Source: Quinella sp. 1Q7 (lineage in GTDB: Bacteria > Bacillota > Negativicutes > Selenomonadales > Selenomonadaceae). Taken from it: a stretch of DNA of 61,998 bases. Below the pieces are notes generated by a model. That model made no database searches and was not told the DNA's origin. It saw only the letters and a list, made by a program, of their open reading frames with translations. Below are positions 47,308-56,104 of this stretch, one piece after another. The DNA lies in the NCBI GenBank assembly GCA_015206805.1, contig JADEZP010000002.1, positions 1-61,998 of the forward strand, given 5' to 3'. Numbering within the stretch: the stretch's first letter is position 1; every line of letters starts with the position of its first letter. The position numbers were made by a program, and so were the translations under genes.

Positions 47308-48468
47308 ATGGCAAATTACACGACAACGACGCCCGATTGGGCGGTGTCGAATCAATCGGCGGTGATGAGCGGCATCGAAGGCATTAAAGATACGACCGTC
47401 GGCAACATAAACCCCGCGTTCGCGTCGGGCGCATTCAAGCCGAAACGTCGCATGATGTTGACGGAAGATGAACTCGTCGACGGCGTGACGCGCGGAGATC
47501 GAATGATTTTGTCGCGGGCAATAACACTGATTGAAAGCAACAGTCCGAAACATTTCGCGAAGGCACAACGCGTCCTGCAACGGCTCCTTCCACGCACGGG
47601 CAAGGCATTGCGAATCGGGATAACGGGCGTCCCCGGCGCGGGCAAGTCGACGATTATTGAGGCATTCGGCAACATGCTTTGCGACGACGGACATCGTGTG
47701 GCGGTGCTGTCAATCGACCCGACCAGCTCCATTACGAAAGGCTCGATTCTCGGCGACAAAACGCGCATGGGAACTTTGAGCCGTCGCCCCGAAGCATTTA
47801 TCAGACCAAGTCCCGCGGGCGGAACACTCGGCGGCGTCGCGCGAAAAAGTCGCGAAACAATGCTCATGTGCGAAGCGGCGGGCTACGACGTGATTTTGAT
47901 TGAGACCGTCGGCGTCGGGCAGTCCGAAACGACCGTTCGCTCAATGGTGGATTTTTTTATGCTGGTTGTCTTGACGGGTGCGGGCGACGATTTGCAGGGC
48001 ATCAAAAAAGGCATCATGGAGCTTGCCGACGCGATTGTCGTAAACAAAGCTGACGGCGACAATCTTGTCCGCGCGAAGGTCACTCGCGGCGAATACGAAC
48101 GCATGACGGAATTTATCCGCCCCGCAACCGAAGGTTGGCCAACGCACGCTTATCTTGCCAGTGCCGTCACGAAAATGGGCTTGCCTGAATTGTGGCAGGT
48201 GATTCAGCTGTTCAAAAAGACGACTCAAGCAAGCGGCGTTTTTCAGCGGCGGCGGGATTCACAACTGCTTGATTGGATGCACGCAATGATTGACGAGCAC
48301 CTGCACAATTTATTTTTCGGCGACGCAATGGTAACGGGACGAATGCCCGAAATCAAAGCGGCGGTTTTGGACGGAATAATTTCGCCGACGCAGGCAGTCG
48401 CGGAGCTTGTCAAGCTGTTCGACATAAAACGCGCGGCTCAAAAGAAAGTCGACCTGTTCGAGGCGTAA
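47308..48468 (+). CDS. meaB: Methylmalonyl-CoA mutase-associated GTPase MeaB (ArgK family)
   Basis: A cytoplasmic G3E-type GTPase that protects methylmalonyl-CoA mutase and gates its B12 cofactor. Visible motifs are the P-loop GVPGAGKST (107-115), SIDPTS, ILIETVGVGQSE and VVNKADGDN, all typical of MeaB. At 386 aa it is about 50 residues longer than common MeaB proteins, because of an N-terminal extension. The ATG at 47308 is chosen for the GGAG before it; a TTG at 47290 is also in frame. The mutase genes are not in the window. The presence of meaB fits propionate formation through succinate, as in many Negativicutes. Confidence 0.93.
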   Translation: MANYTTTTPDWAVSNQSAVMSGIEGIKDTTVGNINPAFASGAFKPKRRMMLTEDELVDGVTRGDRMILSRAITLIESNSPKHFAKAQRVLQRLLPRTGKALRIGITGVPGAGKSTIIEAFGNMLCDDGHRVAVLSIDPTSSITKGSILGDKTRMGTLSRRPEAFIRPSPAGGTLGGVARKSRETMLMCEAAGYDVILIETVGVGQSETTVRSMVDFFMLVVLTGAGDDLQGIKKGIMELADAIVVNKADGDNLVRAKVTRGEYERMTEFIRPATEGWPTHAYLASAVTKMGLPELWQVIQLFKKTTQASGVFQRRRDSQLLDWMHAMIDEHLHNLFFGDAMVTGRMPEIKAAVLDGIISPTQAVAELVKLFDIKRAAQKKVDLFEA

Positions 48469-48607
48469 ACGTCACAAAAATTTTCGTCGGGCAGTCGGCT
48501 GACGTGACGGCTTGCAGTCGTCGAAACGTCATGCTTGCAGGAAAATTCGTCGCGGGCGCAGAAACTGTAGCAAAAGATTTTCTCGTGAATTCGCGGAGGC
48601 GATTTCA

Positions 48608-49057
48608 ATGACGAAGCTCAACATAAGGAACTGTTCGCGTTGCAAGCGGATATTCATGCCTGTGAGCGGCGAAAAAATTTGCCCCGACTGTCGCGCCGAG
48701 GAATTGAAGTTGGAAGAGCACGTTAAGAGCTACGTCCGCGACCACCCCGGTATCACGGTCAACCAGCTGATTGAAGGTTCGGGCGCGCCCGGCAAACTTG
48801 TCTGGCGCATGGTCATGCAGGGTCAGTTTGAAAACTGCGGCTTGCGCGACGCCAAATATCCCTGCGGCAACTGCGGCAAGCTGATTGAACGCGGTGCTTA
48901 TTGCGACGAATGCGCCGCCAAACTCAAGCAGAACGCTCAAAAATACGCCGAAGCCATGAACGCCAAACGTCGCGCCGCCGAAAAAAAATCGCAATCGACG
49001 GGCAAAACGTTTTCCGATTCGATGTACGACGCAATGAGCAATTCGCGCAGTCGCTGA
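48608..49057 (+). CDS. YvyF-like flagellar operon protein, zinc-ribbon (149 aa)
   Basis: It starts at the ATG after CGGAGGCG; the longer upstream frame has no SD. Two Cys4 clusters are visible: C9/C12 with C25/C28, and C86/C89 with C99/C102, as in zinc ribbons. Between them lies a small helix-turn-helix-like stretch (DHPGITVNQLIEGSGAPGKL). This layout matches the flagellar operon protein family that includes B. subtilis YvyF, which is found near flgM and flgK. Its exact role is not known. The 139-nt gap upstream (48469-48607) shows no clear promoter. A TPR-glycosyltransferase and uvrA follow on the same strand. Confidence 0.75.
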   Translation: MTKLNIRNCSRCKRIFMPVSGEKICPDCRAEELKLEEHVKSYVRDHPGITVNQLIEGSGAPGKLVWRMVMQGQFENCGLRDAKYPCGNCGKLIERGAYCDECAAKLKQNAQKYAEAMNAKRRAAEKKSQSTGKTFSDSMYDAMSNSRSR

Positions 49058-49135
49058 AAAATTTTTTCGACCGAATTCAATGGTTTTACTCTTGGCAAGC
49101 GTAAGACCATTTTTGTTTGCACGGAGGGCAATTTC

Positions 49136-50398
49136 ATGGACTTTGACCGGATTTATGCGCGATTCACGGCGGCAAAGGCGGCTGACGACTTCGCGACAAT
49201 GAGCGACATTATCGCGCAGGTGAACGAATACGGCAATCGATTGGCGGTAAACGGCAGGGGAAACGAAATTCCGCCGAATGCCGTCCGTATCGCCGAACAT
49301 GTCAACGTGCTGATTTATCACGTGATGAAACTTTTGCACGACGGCAACTCACGTAAAGCATACGGATATTTGCTCGCGCTTGCCAAAAATAACGTTGAAG
49401 GTTTCGACAGATTTTTTCACATGCTCTATCTGCTCGGCAAAACGCTGTACATGGTCGGCAATTATCCTTCGGCGGCGAAAATTTTGTCGCGCTACGACGA
49501 AGCCCGCAACGTCAAGTGGAATGATGTCGACGAACTAAGTTTGTTTTATCGCGGCAACTGTGCGGCAATGCTCGGCGACTTCAACGCGGCAATCAAACTT
49601 TACGAACAGACTTTGACGATTAATTCCGCCTTCGTCGAGGCAAAACGCAACCTTGAGCTTGTCCTGCGCGGCACGACCGAAAATCTTGCCCGCGATGTCA
49701 AAAGCTTGTGGAACTTCCCGAATTGGCGCGACGTGCCGATTTTCATCAATGCCCGCGACAGACTCGGCGTCATGAAAAAATTAATCGATTGGCTGCTCGA
49801 CGCGGGCTATCGAAAATTAATCGTCCTTGACAACGATTCGACCTACCCACCGCTGTCGGAATATTACGCCGCGCTTGAGCGGGATCGTCGCGTGAAAGTT
49901 ATCCGCCTGCAAAAAAATTTCGGCTTCAAGGCACTGTGGCTGTCGAACATTTTGGAGCGGCTGAAAATTTCCACGCCGTATGTCTACACCGACCCCGACG
50001 TTTTGCCGATTGAGCGTTGCCCGAAAGATTTTCTCAAGCGGCTGATGAAACTGCTCGACGGCAACCGTGAATTGCGCAAAGTCGGGCTCGGTATCGTGTA
50101 TGACGATATAACTTTCTTCGGCAAGGCGAAGTTTCAAGAAATCGAATCAAACTTTTACGACGGCACGCGCGTCGGCGACGAAATTTACTTCACGCAGGTG
50201 GACACGACCTTTGCGCTTCACTCGAATTTACGTCATTACAGCTTGCGATTTTCACTGCGCACGACGGGCGATTTGCAAATTTACCATTTGCCGTGGTACT
50301 TCGATTACGACAACTTGCCCGACGACGAAAAATATTACATCGAACACGCGGAAAGTTGCGCATCAGTGGCAATGCATTTCAAACAGCTGGGGGAATGA
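49136..50398 (+). CDS. TPR-containing glycosyltransferase-like protein (420 aa)
   Basis: The N-terminal half is helical with a TPR-like unit ([20 protein letters not shown], about 141-160). From about residue 200 it resembles a GT-A fold glycosyltransferase ([20 protein letters not shown], then [16 protein letters not shown] and a TDPDVLP motif at 285-291 in the place of a metal-binding DXD). Donor and acceptor cannot be read from the sequence. The start follows GGAGGG. It ends overlapping the uvrA start region, so the two are co-transcribed. Next to a flagellar protein gene, a role in flagellin modification is conceivable but unproven. Confidence 0.72.
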   Translation: MDFDRIYARFTAAKAADDFATMSDIIAQVNEYGNRLAVNGRGNEIPPNAVRIAEHVNVLIYHVMKLLHDGNSRKAYGYLLALAKNNVEGFDRFFHMLYLLGKTLYMVGNYPSAAKILSRYDEARNVKWNDVDELSLFYRGNCAAMLGDFNAAIKLYEQTLTINSAFVEAKRNLELVLRGTTENLARDVKSLWNFPNWRDVPIFINARDRLGVMKKLIDWLLDAGYRKLIVLDNDSTYPPLSEYYAALERDRRVKVIRLQKNFGFKALWLSNILERLKISTPYVYTDPDVLPIERCPKDFLKRLMKLLDGNRELRKVGLGIVYDDITFFGKAKFQEIESNFYDGTRVGDEIYFTQVDTTFALHSNLRHYSLRFSLRTTGDLQIYHLPWYFDYDNLPDDEKYYIEHAESCASVAMHFKQLGE

Positions 50399-50400
50399 TT

Positions 50401-52896
50401 TTGAACTCGATAAAAATTCGCGGAGCCCGCGTCCACAATCTAAAGAATATCAGCGTCGAAATTCCCCGCGACAAACTCGTCGTCGTTACGGGCGTCAGCG
50501 GCAGCGGCAAAAGTTCGTTGGCGTTCGATACGATTTACGCCGAAGGGCAACGCCGCTACATGGAGTCGCTGTCAAGCTACGCTCGTCAATTTCTCGGACT
50601 GCCCGATAAGCCCGACGTTGAGCAGATTGAAGGCTTGAGCCCCGCCATTGCCATCAACCAGAAGACGACCAATAACAATCCGCGCTCGACCGTCGGCACC
50701 GTCACCGAAATTTACGACTACCTGCGACTGCTTTTTGCACGCGTCGGCAAGCCCCATTGCCCGAAGTGCGGCAAGCCCGTCAAAAGTCAAAGCGTCGACC
50801 AAATTCTTGCGCAGATACTCAAGCTCACTGAAGGCACGCGATTCAGTTTGCTCGCGCCGATTGTCAATCACCGCAAGGGCACGCACGAAGATACGCTTGC
50901 CAAATTGAGCGCGGCGGGATTCGTGCGCGTGAAAGTTGACGGCAAAGTTCGCGACCTCGGCGAAAAAATTTCGCTCGCCAAAACCAAAAAGCATTCGATT
51001 GAGCTCGTCGTCGACCGGCTGATAATTCGCGACGGGATTCGCTCACGGCTGGCGGATTCGTTGGAGACCGCGCTCAAGTTCGGCAACGGTATCGTGTTTG
51101 TCGAAACGGACGCGCAGACTTTGACGTTCAGCGAAAAAAATTCCTGCGTCGACTGCGGCATAAGCTTGCCCGACATTACGCCGCAGTTGTTTTCGTTCAA
51201 CAGCCCGAAAGGTGCTTGTCCGACGTGCAGCGGGCTCGGCAAGGTTTTCGACGTGCGCGACTGGTCGACGATGTTTGAGTGGATGGCGGCGGTGCACGAT
51301 TTCAAGATGACCGATTTGCCCGAAGACGCCTGCCCCGCGTGCCACGGACACCGACTCAAGCCCGAAGCGTTGAGCGTGACTGTCGGCGACAGGAACATTG
51401 CGCAGGTCGTCGATATGAGCGTCGACGCGTGCAAAAAATTTTTCGCCGCCCTTGAACTCGACGACACCGACAAAAAAATCGCCGCGCAGGTGCTCAAGGA
51501 GATTAACTCCCGCTTGAAGTTCCTGTGCGACGTGGGGCTTGATTATTTGAGTTTGTCGCGCAAATCGGCGACATTGAGCGGCGGCGAATCACAGCGGATT
51601 AGACTCGCGACGCAAATCGGCTCGGCATTGACGGGCGTGCTTTACGTGCTCGACGAACCGTCAATCGGACTTCACCAGCACGACAATCAAAAACTTTTGG
51701 CGACGCTGAAAAATTTGCGCGACCTCGGAAACACGCTGATTGTCGTTGAGCACGACGAAGAGACGATTCGCGCGGCGGATAACGTCGTCGATATCGGACG
51801 CGGCGCGGGCAAATCGGGCGGCTCCGTAATTGCGCAAGGTACCGCCGACGAAATTTCCCGCGTCGAAAATTCTTTGACGGGCGATTACTTGAGCGGGCGG
51901 AAAAAAATTCCCGTGCCGACATCGCGCCGTGAACTCGTGCAGACGCTGACATTCTCCGACGCCTGCAAAAACAATCTGAAAAATATTTCCGTGACAATCC
52001 CGTTGCACGCGCTGACACTCGTGACGGGCGTGAGCGGTTCGGGCAAGTCGACGCTCGTTGAAGAAATTGTTTACCCGCGATTGCGCGACATGGATTTAAG
52101 CCCGTTCGGCGTGAGCAAAGTCACGATGATTGACCAAGACCCGATTGGTCGGACGCCGCGCTCGAACATTGCCACGTATACGGGCGTCGCCGACCACATC
52201 CGAAAAATTTTCGCGGAGACCAACGGCGCACGACTTCGCGGCTACAATGCGGGACGATTCAGTTTCAACGTCAAGGGCGGGCGTTGCGAAAGTTGCGGCG
52301 GCAACGGCGTGCTGAAAATTCCGATGAATTTCCTGCCCGATGTTTACGTGACGTGCGACGTTTGCGGCGGCAGTCGATTCAACGCGGAGACGCTTGAAGT
52401 CAAGTACAAGGGCGCGAGTATCGCCGACGTGCTTGCCATGCCCGTTGATGAGGCGTTGGAATTTTTCGCGAACGTGCCGACGATTCGGCGCATGTTGCAG
52501 GTGCTCCACGATGTCGGACTCGGTTACATTGAGCTTGGGCAGTCGGCGAACACCTTCAGCGGCGGTGAGGCTCAACGCGTCAAGCTTGCCTACGAACTTG
52601 CGCGACCGCTCGGCAGGGCGGCGAACATTTACATCATGGACGAGCCGACGACGGGTTTGCACTTCGACGACGTGAGCAAACTCCTTGACGTGATTCAGCG
52701 GCTTGTCGAACGCGGAGACACGGTTATCATAATCGAACACAATTTGGACGTAATTAAGTGCGCCGATTACATAATCGACCTCGGACCGGACGGCGGAGAT
52801 CGCGGCGGGGAAGTTGTCGCCTGCGGCACGCCCGAAGATGTTGCCCACGTCGAAAATTCTTATACAGGTCAAGCGTTGCGTAAAATTCTGCCGTGA
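50401..52896 (+). CDS. uvrA: Excinuclease ABC subunit A, short form (831 aa)
   Basis: A DNA-damage sensor of nucleotide excision repair. It has two ABC ATPase halves: Walker [10 protein letters not shown] (31-39) and a second GVSGSGKST; signature motifs [14 protein letters not shown] and [12 protein letters not shown]; and zinc Cys pairs (CPKC, CVDC, CPTC, CPAC, CESC, CDVC). The UvrB-binding region after [15 protein letters not shown] is present. At 831 aa it is about 110 residues shorter than usual UvrA. The loss lies between CPTCSGLG and CPACHGHRL, where only about 32 residues remain, at the place of the insertion domain. I prefer the TTG at 50401 ([17 protein letters not shown], matching other UvrA starts); the ATG at 50395 has no SD spacing. 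Confidence 0.92.
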   Translation: MNSIKIRGARVHNLKNISVEIPRDKLVVVTGVSGSGKSSLAFDTIYAEGQRRYMESLSSYARQFLGLPDKPDVEQIEGLSPAIAINQKTTNNNPRSTVGTVTEIYDYLRLLFARVGKPHCPKCGKPVKSQSVDQILAQILKLTEGTRFSLLAPIVNHRKGTHEDTLAKLSAAGFVRVKVDGKVRDLGEKISLAKTKKHSIELVVDRLIIRDGIRSRLADSLETALKFGNGIVFVETDAQTLTFSEKNSCVDCGISLPDITPQLFSFNSPKGACPTCSGLGKVFDVRDWSTMFEWMAAVHDFKMTDLPEDACPACHGHRLKPEALSVTVGDRNIAQVVDMSVDACKKFFAALELDDTDKKIAAQVLKEINSRLKFLCDVGLDYLSLSRKSATLSGGESQRIRLATQIGSALTGVLYVLDEPSIGLHQHDNQKLLATLKNLRDLGNTLIVVEHDEETIRAADNVVDIGRGAGKSGGSVIAQGTADEISRVENSLTGDYLSGRKKIPVPTSRRELVQTLTFSDACKNNLKNISVTIPLHALTLVTGVSGSGKSTLVEEIVYPRLRDMDLSPFGVSKVTMIDQDPIGRTPRSNIATYTGVADHIRKIFAETNGARLRGYNAGRFSFNVKGGRCESCGGNGVLKIPMNFLPDVYVTCDVCGGSRFNAETLEVKYKGASIADVLAMPVDEALEFFANVPTIRRMLQVLHDVGLGYIELGQSANTFSGGEAQRVKLAYELARPLGRAANIYIMDEPTTGLHFDDVSKLLDVIQRLVERGDTVIIIEHNLDVIKCADYIIDLGPDGGDRGGEVVACGTPEDVAHVENSYTGQALRKILP

Positions 52897-52913
52897 GTGT
52901 TCAAATAAACAAC

Positions 52914-52944
52914 AAAGCCCGAAGACAACCTTCGGGCTTTTGCT
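52914..52944 (+). terminator. Rho-independent terminator after uvrA
   Basis: AAAGCCCGAAG pairs with CTTCGGGCTTT around a 5-nt loop, then TTGCTTTTG. Confidence 0.88.
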
Positions 52945-52982
52945 TTTGTCGATATGGAATTCTCGTCGGCAAACCGTGCGAA

Positions 52983-53285
52983 TCAGAATTGTCCGCCGCG
53001 CCGCGCAGGACGATGCTTGCTGAAACAATCGCGGCAGTAGATGGGGCGGTCATTCTTCGGCTCGAACGGAACTTCGGTTTCCTTGCCGCAATCGGCGCAG
53101 ATGACGGTGAACATTTGGCGACCTTCGCCGCCGTCGCGGTTACGTCTGCGTTTGTCGCGGCAATCACGGCAACGCACGGGCTCATTCTCGAAGCCGCGCT
53201 CGTGGTAAAATTCCTGTTCGCCCGCGCTGAAGATGAATTCTTTTCCGCAGTCCTTGCATACGAGGGTTTTGTCTTCAAAAGCCAT
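52983..53285 (-). CDS. Small zinc-ribbon protein (100 aa)
   Basis: Two Cys4 zinc-ribbon modules: CKDC (10-13) with CRDC (39-42), and CADC (63-66) with CRDC (84-87), the latter of the CxxC-x17-CxxC type. The C-terminus is basic (KHRPARRGGQF). Proteins of this kind are common in Firmicutes; nucleic-acid binding is a fair guess, but the function is unknown. The start follows AAGGAGAT. A good promoter lies about 75 nt upstream. Confidence 0.85.
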   Translation of the reverse strand: MAFEDKTLVCKDCGKEFIFSAGEQEFYHERGFENEPVRCRDCRDKRRRNRDGGEGRQMFTVICADCGKETEVPFEPKNDRPIYCRDCFSKHRPARRGGQF

Positions 53286-53358
53286 TAAACAAATCTCCTT
53301 ACAAACGAAAAAATTCTTGCGACCGACGGGAGACGTTGCCCCCGAACGATACGCACGA

Positions 53359-53386
53359 ATTATATCACGCTTTACCGAAAATGCAA
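53359..53386 (-). promoter_or_regulatory. Promoter of the zinc-ribbon gene
   Basis: Minus strand TTGCAT (53381-53386), 16-nt spacer, TATAAT (53359-53364). Confidence 0.65.
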
Positions 53387-53404
53387 GCGTGCCGCCAAAC
53401 CGTG

Positions 53405-53580
53405 CGTGATTCACTCGACCGCCCGCGACAGTCAATCGCAACGTCGACGCCTGGCGTGATTCACTCGACCGACCGCGACAGAAAATCGCAACGTTGACGC
53501 CTGACGTGATTCACTCGACCGCCCGCAACTGAAAATCGCCGCGTTGACGCCCGCCGTGATTCACTCGACCGCGACTGCAA
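53405..53580. repeat. 50-bp tandem repeat, three copies plus a partial fourth
   Basis: Copies begin at 53405, 53455, 53505 and 53555, each with CGTGATTCACTCGACCG and, in the full copies, a GCGTTGACGCC-like tail. The period is exactly 50 bp. No gene is supported in this stretch. Confidence 0.85.
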
Positions 53581-53586
53581 ATTGCG

Positions 53587-53621
53587 CAAATTTAAAGAGA
53601 CACGTCGCGTGACGTGCCTCT
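53587..53621 (-). terminator. Terminator of tRNA-Gly
   Basis: On the minus strand, AGAGGCACGTC pairs with GACGTGTCTCT around ACGC, followed by TTTAAATTT. Confidence 0.75.
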
Positions 53622-53632
53622 GATGTTTCGAT

Positions 53633-53706
53633 TGGAGCGGGCAATGGGAATCGAACCCACCTCTCAAGCTTGGGAAGCTCGCATTCTACCGATGAACTAT
53701 GCCCGC
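53633..53706 (-). tRNA. tRNA-Gly (anticodon CCC)
   Basis: The acceptor stem GCGGGCA/TGCCCGC, an anticodon loop TTCCCAA (anticodon CCC) and the T-loop TTCGATT are all visible. The CCA end is encoded. Confidence 0.93.
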
Positions 53707-53718
53707 GCAGAAAAATTT

Positions 53719-54609
53719 TTATCGCACCATGTTGAGTGCACCGACTTGAGCGTTCTGCTGATTTTGATTGGACGCCCTTATCGCGAACGTCGCAAGCTGC
53801 TCTTGAATTTGCTGGTTGCGCATTTGCGTAATTTGCCGTGCAATGTCGGCGTCGTCAATGGTCGAACGTGCGGCAAGCATGTTTTCTTCCATCGTCGTGT
53901 AGTTCGCCTGCTGATACTCCAGCCGACTAAGTTGCGCGCCTTGAGTCGTCGCCTCGTCAAGTGCTCTGTTCAAGGAGACGCCGTCCGTGACGTAGTCTTC
54001 CATGAAGTGCAACGAATCATTTTGCACGCGGGCATAATCAAGCGCGTTGTCGACGATTGCAAGCGAAGCGTTTGCCGACTCAACGGTCGTCGCGTCGATT
54101 GTGACGTTGCCTTGCCCGTCCGTCAAGCCGAGCGCGTCGGTGCGGATATTGCCCATGTTGAAGTTTTCGTAGCCGTCAATGCCCGCCAACGTCAAGCTTT
54201 CGCGCGAGCCGTCGACGACGCGTTGTCCGTTGTATTCGACAAAAGCGTTCTCGTTTATCTGTCCGACGAGCTGATTGATGTTTTCCTGCAAAGCCGCGCG
54301 GTCGATTGAGCCGTTGGTATCGTTGGCGGCGTTGATGAGCAAATCTTTAATCGTCGTCAATGCGCTGACGGTATTTTGCGTCGCGCCGGCGGCTGTGCGA
54401 ATCATTTGACCGATATTCTGCGTGTTCTGAATCGATTGCCTTGTCGCGCCGATGTTGCTGTCGTAGCGGGCGGCTATCGAGTATTCGGACGCACCGTAAG
54501 CGGCGGTCGGGTGCATTGAGCCCGTCGCTATCGTCTGCATTGTCCGTTGCGTGGCGGTGTTGGTGCGGTTGTATTGATTGATGTAAGTCATTGCGCCTAT
54601 CGCTGCCAT
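53719..54609 (-). CDS. Short flagellin-family protein (296 aa)
   Basis: The N-terminal helices (MAAIGAMTYINQYNRTN ... SIQNTQNIGQMIRTAAGATQ, NTVSALTTIKDLLINAAND) and the C-terminal helices (LSRLEYQQANYTTMEENMLA ... STIDDADIARQITQMRNQQI) match the conserved D0/D1 regions of flagellin. The variable middle is short, so the protein is near the minimum flagellin length. The last residues (QNAQVGALNMVR) differ from typical flagellin ends. The start at 54609 is chosen for AAAGGGTG upstream and the flagellin-like N-terminus. No other flagellar genes are adjacent; glycosylation genes start divergently 150 nt away. It could be the main filament or a minor or hook-associated flagellin. Confidence 0.85.
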   Translation of the reverse strand: MAAIGAMTYINQYNRTNTATQRTMQTIATGSMHPTAAYGASEYSIAARYDSNIGATRQSIQNTQNIGQMIRTAAGATQNTVSALTTIKDLLINAANDTNGSIDRAALQENINQLVGQINENAFVEYNGQRVVDGSRESLTLAGIDGYENFNMGNIRTDALGLTDGQGNVTIDATTVESANASLAIVDNALDYARVQNDSLHFMEDYVTDGVSLNRALDEATTQGAQLSRLEYQQANYTTMEENMLAARSTIDDADIARQITQMRNQQIQEQLATFAIRASNQNQQNAQVGALNMVR

Positions 54610-54664
54610 TTGGATCACCCTTTCATCTTCCGTGACGTAAAAATTCCTAAGCCTCTTGCCGCGA

Positions 54665-54693
54665 ATAATAACACAAAAGTTTTTTCGGCACAA
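54665..54693 (-). promoter_or_regulatory. Possible flagellin promoter
   Basis: Minus strand TTGTGC (54688-54693), 17-nt spacer, TATTAT (54665-54670). I found no convincing sigma-28 site in the 150-nt divergent region. Confidence 0.4.
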
Positions 54694-54760
54694 GGAATTT
54701 TTTTCGGGACGCGGAATTTTTTTTGCACACAGCGAAAAATTTTTTGGGAGGCGATTCGAT

Positions 54761-56104
54761 TTGATACGCAAGAAAATTTTGGTACACGGCACGGCGGACA
54801 GTCTGCAGAAATTTTTTGCCGACGCCGTCAGCCGCGATTATGAGGTCGTCGCGCTTTTGAGTGACGCGCCCGAAAAAATTTCCGTCGCCAAGCTTGAGGT
54901 CTTCGCGCCGAAAAATTTGCCTGCATTTGCTTACAAGACTGTCGACGCGATAATTTTCACTGCCGACAAATCGTCCGTGGAATTTTTCCTGCGACGCGGA
55001 CTTGCACCGCGAAAAATCATCCTGTGGGACGCAAAACGCGGTTGGGAATTTTTCAGCCTGCGCGACGCCGACGGCACTCAACGGACGTATTTCTGCGGGC
55101 TGGAGTTTCACATTCGCAACGACGACGACAAAAAATTTTTCGGCGAAACTCATGTTCGCATGCAAATTCAGCGGCAGGTCAAAAATTTAAACCCGCAGTT
55201 TTATTCCGCCGTCGTGGCGCAAGGTTTTCGGCAACGCATGCGGCGACCGCTCAACCTTACAAATCCGCGGACGTTCACGGAAAAATTGCAGTGGATCAAG
55301 CTTTACGACGCGACGCCGATTAAAAGCCGCCTCACCGACAAATACCTTGTGCGCCGCTGGATTGCCGATAAAATCGGCGCGCAGTATCTGATACCGCTTT
55401 TGGGCGTGTGGGACGACTTCGACGACATCGACTTTGACGACCTGCCCGACCAATTTGTTTTGAAGTGCAACCACGGCTCCGGAATGAACGTCATCGTCCG
55501 CGACAAGTCCACCTTCGACAAACGCGCCGCCCGCGAAAAAATCAACGCGTGGCTTGCATTCGATTATTCCGCGCTGTTCCTTGAGCTCCATTACACGCGA
55601 ATCAAACGTAAAATCATCGCCGAAAAGTTCATGGCGAACGGCGACTTGCCCGACATCGACAATTATAAATTTTGGTGCTTTAACGGTGAGCCGAATTTTT
55701 GTGGCTTTGACAGCGGCAGGACGGCTGACGGCAACATCAACAATTTGCGCATTGATTATTTCGATATGGATTGGCAACCAAACGGTTTTGAAAACGGTGC
55801 TCATCCGAATAGCGAACATCCCGAAAACATTCCGCAACCGAAAAATTTTGAGCTTATGAAAAAACTCGCCGCCACGCTCGCCGAAGGTTTCGACTTTGTG
55901 CGCGTGGACTTGTACGAGGTTGACGGGCATGTTTACTTCGGCGAAATGACCTTCACGCCGGGCGCGGGAAATTTTTATTACAAGTCTGCGGGCACCGACG
56001 AATATCTCGGCTCGTTGCTGACGTTGCCTGCACCAACCCCCCCCCGATACACATTGATAATACTGTTGATTATCGCGTGCGCAAAAAATTTATGCACGAG
56101 GTAA
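54761..56104 (+). CDS. TupA-like ATP-grasp protein with Rossmann-like N-terminus (447 aa as read)
   Basis: The TTG start at 54761 follows GGGAGG. Residues 1-110 form a Rossmann-like domain (IRKKILVHGTADSLQKFFAD). The rest matches TupA-like ATP-grasp proteins of cell-surface polysaccharide loci (NPRTFTEKLQWIKLYDATPI, FVLKCNHGSGMNV, FMANGDLPDIDNYKFWCFNG, RVDLYEVDGHVYFGEMTFTP). These proteins may ligate amino acids or other groups to glycans; the substrate is unknown. After the domain end (DEYLGSLLTLPAPTPP) the frame passes a C9 tract and runs into a hydrophobic tail, stopping at 56104. With C10 it would continue into the downstream glycosyltransferase. Confidence 0.82.
   Translation: MIRKKILVHGTADSLQKFFADAVSRDYEVVALLSDAPEKISVAKLEVFAPKNLPAFAYKTVDAIIFTADKSSVEFFLRRGLAPRKIILWDAKRGWEFFSLRDADGTQRTYFCGLEFHIRNDDDKKFFGETHVRMQIQRQVKNLNPQFYSAVVAQGFRQRMRRPLNLTNPRTFTEKLQWIKLYDATPIKSRLTDKYLVRRWIADKIGAQYLIPLLGVWDDFDDIDFDDLPDQFVLKCNHGSGMNVIVRDKSTFDKRAAREKINAWLAFDYSALFLELHYTRIKRKIIAEKFMANGDLPDIDNYKFWCFNGEPNFCGFDSGRTADGNINNLRIDYFDMDWQPNGFENGAHPNSEHPENIPQPKNFELMKKLAATLAEGFDFVRVDLYEVDGHVYFGEMTFTPGAGNFYYKSAGTDEYLGSLLTLPAPTPPRYTLIILLIIACAKNLCTR
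56037..56045 (+). repeat. Poly-C tract (C9) at the TupA/glycosyltransferase junction
   Basis: Nine C in a row. Gain of one C (or loss of two) would fuse the TupA-like and glycosyltransferase frames into one 713-aa protein. C8 would stop shortly after the tract. Confidence 0.75.

Noticed and set aside
50401..52896. UvrA2-type protein
   Set aside because: UvrA2 proteins lack the UvrB-binding region, which is present here; the missing part is at another site.
53405..53580. CRISPR array
   Set aside because: The whole 50-bp unit is conserved; there are no variable spacers, and no cas genes are nearby.
54610..54792. 61-residue N-terminal extension of flagellin
   Set aside because: The extension is unlike flagellin and has no SD; the typical N-terminus starts at 54609.
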